Positions 1-3,511 of a DNA stretch of 5,614 nt are shown here, piece by piece. Source of the stretch: Deltaproteobacteria bacterium (GTDB taxonomy: Bacteria; Myxococcota_A; Bradymonadia; UBA7976; VGTA01). Location: contig VGTA01000256.1 in NCBI GenBank assembly GCA_016874875.1, positions 1 to 5,614 of the forward strand, given 5' to 3'. The position numbers and the translations under genes are program-made. Under the pieces are notes generated by a model. That model was not told the DNA's origin and made no database searches. It worked only from the letters and a program-made list of their open reading frames with translations. The stretch's first letter is position 1; each line of letters starts with the position of its first letter.

Positions 1-25
1 CCCCGCCCCCGCCCCCGCCCCCGCC
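1..25 (+). repeat. 6-bp tandem repeat (CCCCGC) encoding the Pro-Ala linker
   Basis: About four copies of a 6-bp C-rich unit run from the window edge. In the response-regulator frame they read Pro-Ala-Pro-Ala, continuing as a less regular Ser/Pro/Ala stretch to about position 40. It lies just upstream of the winged helix, where the receiver-effector linker is expected. Because the unit is 6 bp, changes in copy number stay in frame and would only lengthen or shorten the linker. The array may extend left of the window. Confidence 0.8.
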
Positions 26-349
26 TCCCCTGCCCCCGCGCTGCACATCAACCGCCTCGCCCACGAGGCGCGCTACGGCGACGCGGCGCTGCCCCTCTCC
101 GCCCTAGAGTTCGCGCTGCTCGCCTACCTGAGCGAGCGCCCGCGGGAGGTGATCACGCGCCAGCAGGCGCTGAGGGCGGTGTGGGGGGGCGGGGTGTTCG
201 TGAGCGAGCGCACGGTGGACGCGCACATCAAGGCGCTCCGCAAGAAGCTCACCGCCGCCGGCGCCCCCGAGCTCATCGAGACGGTGCGCGGCGTGGGCTA
301 CCGCTTTGAGGGGACAGAGGGCGCCGAGGGCGCCGAGGGCGCGCCGTGA
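1..349 (+). CDS. Response regulator, OmpR/PhoB family, C-terminal DNA-binding part (5' partial)
   Basis: This is the end of a two-component response regulator; the first complete codon is at position 2 and the phospho-receiver domain lies outside the window. The visible part opens with a Pro-Ala linker (codons at 2-40). A winged-helix Trans_reg_C domain follows: the LSALEFALLAYL helix, then ITRQQALRAVWGG, then the recognition helix SERTVDAHIKALRKKL (about 203-250), then the wing hairpin ETVRGVGYRF (about 280-307). These are the signature segments of OmpR/PhoB-class regulators, which bind DNA direct repeats as phosphorylated dimers. After the wing, where the family usually ends, there is an extra tail EGTEGAEGAEGAP encoded by a 9-bp repeat. 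The TGA stop overlaps the GTG start of the downstream kinase, so the two are translationally coupled. The target genes cannot be read from this sequence. The family call is secure; the sub-family is not. Confidence 0.95.
   Translation, partial: PAPAPAPASPAPALHINRLAHEARYGDAALPLSALEFALLAYLSERPREVITRQQALRAVWGGGVFVSERTVDAHIKALRKKLTAAGAPELIETVRGVGYRFEGTEGAEGAEGAP
320..346 (+). repeat. 9-bp repeat encoding the Glu-Gly-Ala tail of the regulator
   Basis: Two perfect copies of GGCGCCGAG (320-328 and 329-337) are followed by a degenerate third (338-346). They encode the Gly-Ala-Glu tail of the response regulator. The array also contains GAGGG at 335-339, six bases upstream of the kinase GTG start at 346, so it probably doubles as the kinase ribosome-binding site. 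The same 9-mer recurs inside the SDR gene near 2081 and, as its reverse complement, in the lipoprotein signal-peptide repeat near 3596-3649. Confidence 0.8.
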
Positions 350-1539
350 CCCCCGACCTCGGCTGGCTGCTCGGCGGCGCCCTCGCGCTCATCACCCTCA
401 GTTTCGCCCTCTCGCGCGCCCTGCGCGGGCGGCAGCACGGCTTCTCCATCCGCCTGCAGCTGTTCGCCGCCATCACCTTCGCCGCCCTCTGCAGCACGGC
501 GCTCATCGGCTGGTGGGCGCTCGAGCGCATCGAGGCGCGCGCCGCGCAGCTGTTCGCCGCGCGCGGCCCCTCAGCGGAGGTGTTACAGGAGTTCATCAAG
601 GACTTTGGCAGCAAGACGAGCCTGCTCTTTGGCGTGATCTGCCTCATCTCCGCCGGCAGCGCCTTCGCCCTCGGGCGGCTGCTCGCCGGCCCCATCGAGC
701 GGCTGTCGAGGGCGGCGGAGGGCATCTCGCGCGGCGCGGCGCTCCCCGCCGCGCCCCTGCCGCCGCCGAGCGGGCGCGAGGTGCGCCACCTCACCGAGGC
801 GCTCGACGCCATGCTCCGCGCCCTCGAGGACCGCCAGCGCTTTGAGCGCTTCATCGCCGACCTCTCCCACGACCTCAAGAATCCCGTCTCCGCCATCCGC
901 GCCTCCACCGAGGTGCTCCTCCACGGCGCCGCCGACGACCCCGAGACGCGCGCGCGCTTCTTGGGGCGAATCGACGAGGCCGGGGCGCGCCTCGACCGAA
1001 TCCTCTCGGACTTCCTCAGCCTCGCGCGCCTCGAGGCGCGGGGGCTCAAGCCCGACCCGGCGCCCTGGGCGGTGCGCGACGCCCTAGAGCGCGCGGCGGG
1101 GGCGCTCGGGGCGGCGGCGGAGCTCAAGGGGGTGCGCGTGGAGCTGCGCTTCGCCGACGACGCCGCCCGCGACGCCCGCGCCCACGGCAGCCGCACCTGG
1201 GTGACGCGCGCCGTCGAGAACCTCCTCTCCAACGCCGTCCGCTATAGCCCCCCCAACGGGCGCGTGGAGGTCACGGCGCGCCTCGACCCCGCCCGCGGCT
1301 GCGTCCTCGAGGTGCGCGACGAGGGCCCCGGCGTGGACCCCGCCCTCCGCGCGGTGCTCTTTGAGCGCTTCGTCACCGACTGGGGCGGGGTGAGCCCGTC
1401 GGGGGGGTCGGGGCTCGGACTCGCCATCGTGAAGCGCGTCTTTGAGGCGCACGGCGGGGGGGCGCGGCTCTTGGAGGCGGGCGAAAGCGAGGGGGGCGCG
1501 CGCTTTGAGGTGTGGTGGGCGCTCTCCGCGCCCTGCTGA
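346..1539 (+). CDS. Sensor histidine kinase (HAMP, HisKA, HATPase_c)
   Basis: This 397-residue inner-membrane kinase autophosphorylates on histidine and passes the phosphate to the regulator encoded just upstream. Three hydrophobic segments are visible, at about residues 6-23, 38-58 and 92-113. The basic loop between the first two (RALRGRQHGFSIR) suggests that loop is cytoplasmic, leaving only about 33 residues (59-91) outside, too small for a classical sensor domain. A HAMP-like linker follows (about 110-165) with a Pro/Ala-rich connector. The dimerisation helix carries the H-box SHDLKNP with phospho-acceptor His175. The ATPase domain shows the N-box ENLLSNAVRYSP (N292, N296), the G1 box DEGPGVD (325-331), the F box FERF (339-342) and the G2 box GGSGLGLAIVK (353-363), so every catalytic motif is intact. 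The GTG start is chosen because it overlaps the regulator stop (GTGA) and has GAGGG six bases upstream. The signal is unknown; the short outer loop suggests a membrane or envelope cue. Confidence 0.96.
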   Translation: MTPDLGWLLGGALALITLSFALSRALRGRQHGFSIRLQLFAAITFAALCSTALIGWWALERIEARAAQLFAARGPSAEVLQEFIKDFGSKTSLLFGVICLISAGSAFALGRLLAGPIERLSRAAEGISRGAALPAAPLPPPSGREVRHLTEALDAMLRALEDRQRFERFIADLSHDLKNPVSAIRASTEVLLHGAADDPETRARFLGRIDEAGARLDRILSDFLSLARLEARGLKPDPAPWAVRDALERAAGALGAAAELKGVRVELRFADDAARDARAHGSRTWVTRAVENLLSNAVRYSPPNGRVEVTARLDPARGCVLEVRDEGPGVDPALRAVLFERFVTDWGGVSPSGGSGLGLAIVKRVFEAHGGGARLLEAGESEGGARFEVWWALSAPC

Positions 1540-1549
1540 GGGCTTAGGG

Positions 1550-2245
1550 CTACCAGGGCAGGCGTGAGCCGTCCACGTGCCAAAACCCGCCGCTCTCCGC
1601 GAGGGTGAGCGCGTCCGCGCGCGCCAGGATGCCCCGCGCGGACTCCTCGGGCTCGATGAGTCCGCGCCCGCCCGTCATCTCGGTGCGCACGAAGCCGGGG
1701 TGCACCAGCGCCACCGCCACACCGCGGGGGCGGAGGTCGAGGGCGAGGGAGGCGCTGGCGGCGTTGAGGGCGGCCTTGGACATCCGGTAGCCGTAGTAGG
1801 CGCCAGAGGTGTTGTCGGCGATGGAGCCCATGCGGCTGGTCACCTGCACCACCTTGCTCCCGGCGCCGAGGAGCGGCAGGAGCTCCTCGGTGACGCGCAG
1901 GGGCGCCACGGCGTTGACCTCGAGCTGCGTAAGCACGTCATCGTAGTCGATGGCGCCGAGCGCCTCGTTGAGGAAGACGCCGGCGTTGTTGATGAGCAGG
2001 TCGAGGCGCTCCACGCCGAGGGCGCGGACGGCGGCGAGCAGCCCCGCGGGGCGGCGCACGTCCACCTCGGGGAGCTCGAGGGCGCCGAGGGCGCGGAGGG
2101 GGCCGCCCGCGGGGTCGGCGGGGCGGCGGTGCACGGCGACGACGCGCCAGCCTCGCGCCGCGAGCTGGCGGGTGAGCTCGCGGCCGATGCCGCGGTAGGC
2201 GCCTGTGACGAGGGCGGTCTGGTGGGTCTGATGGGCCTGATTCAT
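1550..2245 (-). CDS. Short-chain dehydrogenase/reductase, C-factor/sniffer-like
   Basis: This is a complete 231-residue classical SDR, an NAD(P)-dependent oxidoreductase with one Rossmann fold. The dinucleotide-binding motif is TGAYRGIG (residues 14-21). VDV at 61-63 probably contacts the adenine ring, and NNAG is at 86-89. The catalytic set is N111, S137, Y153 and K157 (YRMSK), followed by HPG at 182-184. HRR at 39-41, after the second strand, is basic and hints at NADPH preference. The short length and the C-terminal pattern DG followed by LPW resemble the carbonyl-reductase group that includes Drosophila sniffer and Myxococcus CsgA (C-factor); that sub-family is an inference and the substrate is unknown. 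A weak AAGAGA lies 7 bases upstream of the ATG. The gene converges on the histidine kinase with 10 bp between stops. The J-protein gene lies 44 bp upstream on the same strand, so co-transcription is likely. Confidence 0.93.
   Translation of the reverse strand: MNQAHQTHQTALVTGAYRGIGRELTRQLAARGWRVVAVHRRPADPAGGPLRALGALELPEVDVRRPAGLLAAVRALGVERLDLLINNAGVFLNEALGAIDYDDVLTQLEVNAVAPLRVTEELLPLLGAGSKVVQVTSRMGSIADNTSGAYYGYRMSKAALNAASASLALDLRPRGVAVALVHPGFVRTEMTGGRGLIEPEESARGILARADALTLAESGGFWHVDGSRLPW
2081..2098 (+). repeat. Short copy of the 9-bp GGCGCCGAG unit inside the SDR gene
   Basis: One perfect unit (2081-2089) and one imperfect unit (2090-2098) of the same 9-mer seen in the response-regulator tail. 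On the SDR coding strand it reads CTCGGCGCC and encodes the Leu-Gly-Ala step in RALGALEL (residues 51-58), in the loop after the cofactor-specificity segment. On its own two units would be unremarkable; the entry matters because the identical unit is expanded in two other genes of this window. Confidence 0.5.
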
Positions 2246-2289
2246 GGGGCGGTCTCTTGGATTCGGGTCTGGGGCTCAGCCGCGGGGGC

Positions 2290-3240
2290 TCAGTAGTAAG
2301 CGTCGAGGGCGCGCGCGGCCTCCTCGAAGGCGGCGAGCGCGGCGGGGTCGTCGGCGCGGGGGGGGGGGGGGGTGAGGATGTAGGGGGCCACGAACAGGTG
2401 CCCCCGCCCGCCGCCCTTCACGGGCAAGCCGCGCTCGGGGACGCGCACGCGGCGCTGCGCGGCGAGCCCGGGGGGGACCTTGAGCGTGATGGCGCCGCCC
2501 TCGGGGAGCGGCACGCTCACGCGGTCGCCGAGCGCCACCTGCGAGAGGCGCAGCGGGAGGTCGTAGCGCAGGTCGTCGCCCTCAACCACAAAGCCCTCGG
2601 GGGGGGCGACGCGCACCGTCACGAGCAGGTCCCCCGCGCCGCCGTGCCCCGGGCGCCCCTTGCCCCTGAGCTTGAGGCGCTGCCCGCCGCTCACGCCCGC
2701 CGGCACGGTCAGGTCCACGCCCTGGGCGCTCAGGTGCACCTTGCCGCCGCTGAGCGCCACGCTCAGGGGCACCTCCACCTCCGCCTCCTCGTCGGCCCCC
2801 CGCGCCGCGTGCGCGCCCCCGCCGCCAAAGCCGCCCCCGCCAAAGCCGCCCCCGCCAAAGCCGCCCCCGCCAAAGCCGCCCGCCCCCCTGCGCCCCCCCG
2901 CGCCGCCCCCAAAGAGCTGCGAGAGGATGTCGCTGAAGTCCCCGCCAAACCCGCTAAAGCCCCCGCTCCCGCCGCTCGCCTTCCACTGGCGCGCGGCGTC
3001 GGCGTTGAAGCCCTCGCGCAGCCCATCGGCGCCGAACTCGTCGTAGAGGGCGCGCTTCTCGGCGTCGCCGATGATGGAGAACGCGGCCGTCACCTCCTTA
3101 AAGCGCGCCTCGGCGCGCGCGTCGCCGGGGTTGCGGTCGGGGTGCAGCGCGGTGGCGAGCTTGTGGTAGGCGCTCTTGATCTCTTTGTCGCTGGCGGACT
3201 TGGCGACGCCGAGGACGCTGTAGGGGTCTCTTTGGCTCAT
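2290..3240 (-). CDS. Class B (CbpA/DnaJ-like) J-domain co-chaperone without zinc finger
   Basis: This 316-residue protein is a cytoplasmic Hsp40 partner of DnaK: it binds unfolded clients and stimulates Hsp70 ATP hydrolysis. The N-terminal J-domain (about 5-70) has the YSVLGV opening, the KEIKSAYHKLATALHPDRN stretch with the essential HPD at 33-35, and the YDEFG end. A Gly/Phe region follows (about 88-142). It keeps a DIF-like element, GDFSDILSQLFGG (100-112), and then four GFGGG repeats. The C-terminal substrate-binding domains (about 150-290) include VPAGVSGGQRLKLRGKG and GDLLVTVRV. No CxxCxGxG motifs are present, so it is CbpA/class B rather than true DnaJ. The C terminus is a short Ala-rich helix ending DAYY. 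AGAGGG (complement of 3251-3256) is 10 bases upstream of the ATG. No CIRCE-like element was seen upstream. A run of 15 C on the coding strand encodes the TPPPP segment (residues 290-294). Confidence 0.95.
   Translation of the reverse strand: MSQRDPYSVLGVAKSASDKEIKSAYHKLATALHPDRNPGDARAEARFKEVTAAFSIIGDAEKRALYDEFGADGLREGFNADAARQWKASGGSGGFSGFGGDFSDILSQLFGGGAGGRRGAGGFGGGGFGGGGFGGGGFGGGGAHAARGADEEAEVEVPLSVALSGGKVHLSAQGVDLTVPAGVSGGQRLKLRGKGRPGHGGAGDLLVTVRVAPPEGFVVEGDDLRYDLPLRLSQVALGDRVSVPLPEGGAITLKVPPGLAAQRRVRVPERGLPVKGGGRGHLFVAPYILTPPPPRADDPAALAAFEEAARALDAYY
2358..2372. repeat. 15-base G/C homopolymer inside the J-protein gene
   Basis: The plus strand carries 15 consecutive G, which are 15 C on the coding strand of the J-protein gene. 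They encode the end of Thr290, Pro291-294 and the first base of the Arg295 codon. Runs this long are prone to slipped-strand changes and to sequencing error. A one-base change would alter every residue after about 294 and move the ribosome out of frame with the TGA at 2290-2292. Confidence 0.9.
2822..2881. repeat. 15-bp tandem repeat, four perfect copies, encoding (GFGGG)4
   Basis: Four identical 15-bp units (CCGCCAAAGCCGCCC on the plus strand) sit end to end. They encode residues 121-142 of the J-protein, the second half of its Gly/Phe linker. The copies are identical even at synonymous positions, which points to recent duplication. The length stays in frame, so copy number would set linker length between the J-domain and the substrate-binding domains. 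Confidence 0.92.
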
Positions 3241-3511
3241 GGTGCGTGTGCCCTCTGCGCGCCGCGGCGGGCGCGCGTCGCGTGTGTGGCGTAGTGGGTA
3301 AGCGCGCCGCGCGCCGTGGCAAGGGGCGGGCGCGCATTTCGGGGGGCGGGGGCGCGCACGCTAGACCGTCACGCTAGACCGTCACGCTAGACCGTCACGC
3401 AGCCACTGCTCCTCACTCTGCGCTGTGCGCTGCGCGCGGAGCGTGCTACTCCTGAGGGCCCTCCTCCCCGCCACTCACCTGCCGCTCACCCGCCGCTCAC
3501 GGATCGCCGCC
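3241..3511. promoter_or_regulatory. Divergent intergenic region between J-protein and lipoprotein genes
   Basis: These 271 bp separate two genes read in opposite directions, so promoters for both should lie here. No convincing -35/-10 pair, sigma-54 box or CIRCE element could be picked out against the very high GC background. The visible structure is the J-protein AGAGGG ribosome-binding site (minus strand, 3251-3256), a GC-palindromic stretch around 3301-3320, the 13-bp triple repeat at 3357-3400, and a loose run of CCGCTCAC-like 10-bp elements at about 3471-3500. In the lipoprotein frame the stretch 3443-3511 is open from a GTG, so its right end could be coding if translation starts early. 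Confidence 0.6.
3357..3400. repeat. 13-bp direct repeat, three perfect copies plus 5 bp
   Basis: The unit CACGCTAGACCGT is repeated exactly at 3357-3369, 3370-3382 and 3383-3395, and the first five bases recur at 3396-3400. It is non-coding and lies about 117 bp upstream of the J-protein start and about 112 bp upstream of the lipoprotein start. Unlike the coding repeats here, its length is not a multiple of three and its base content (CTAGAC) stands out from the GC-rich surroundings. It could be an array of regulator binding sites or a simple slippage product; no known operator is recognised. Confidence 0.9.

Noticed and set aside
273..1232. Minus-strand open frame opposite the histidine kinase
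   Set aside because: The kinase H, N, G1, F and G2 boxes are intact on the plus strand; the antisense product is Arg/Ser/Ala-rich noise.
1540..1549. Bidirectional terminator between the convergent kinase and SDR genes
   Set aside because: The gap is only 10 bp and shows no hairpin with a T-run on either strand; any terminator would have to lie inside the coding regions.
1577..2296. Plus-strand open frame opposite the SDR
   Set aside because: All SDR signature motifs are on the minus strand; the antisense product has no domain and shadow-like composition.
2257..3294. Long open frame on the plus strand opposite the J-protein gene
   Set aside because: The minus strand carries an unmistakable J-domain with HPD and a Gly/Phe region. 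The plus-strand product is low-complexity Ala/Arg/His with no motif.
3285..3345. tRNA-like D-arm (GGCGTAGTGGGTAAGCGC)
   Set aside because: It resembles a D-arm but no T-arm GTTCGANTC, anticodon stem or matching acceptor stem follows, and it sits where a promoter is expected.
3357..3400. CRISPR array
   Set aside because: The 13-bp copies are directly adjacent with no spacers and no cas genes nearby.
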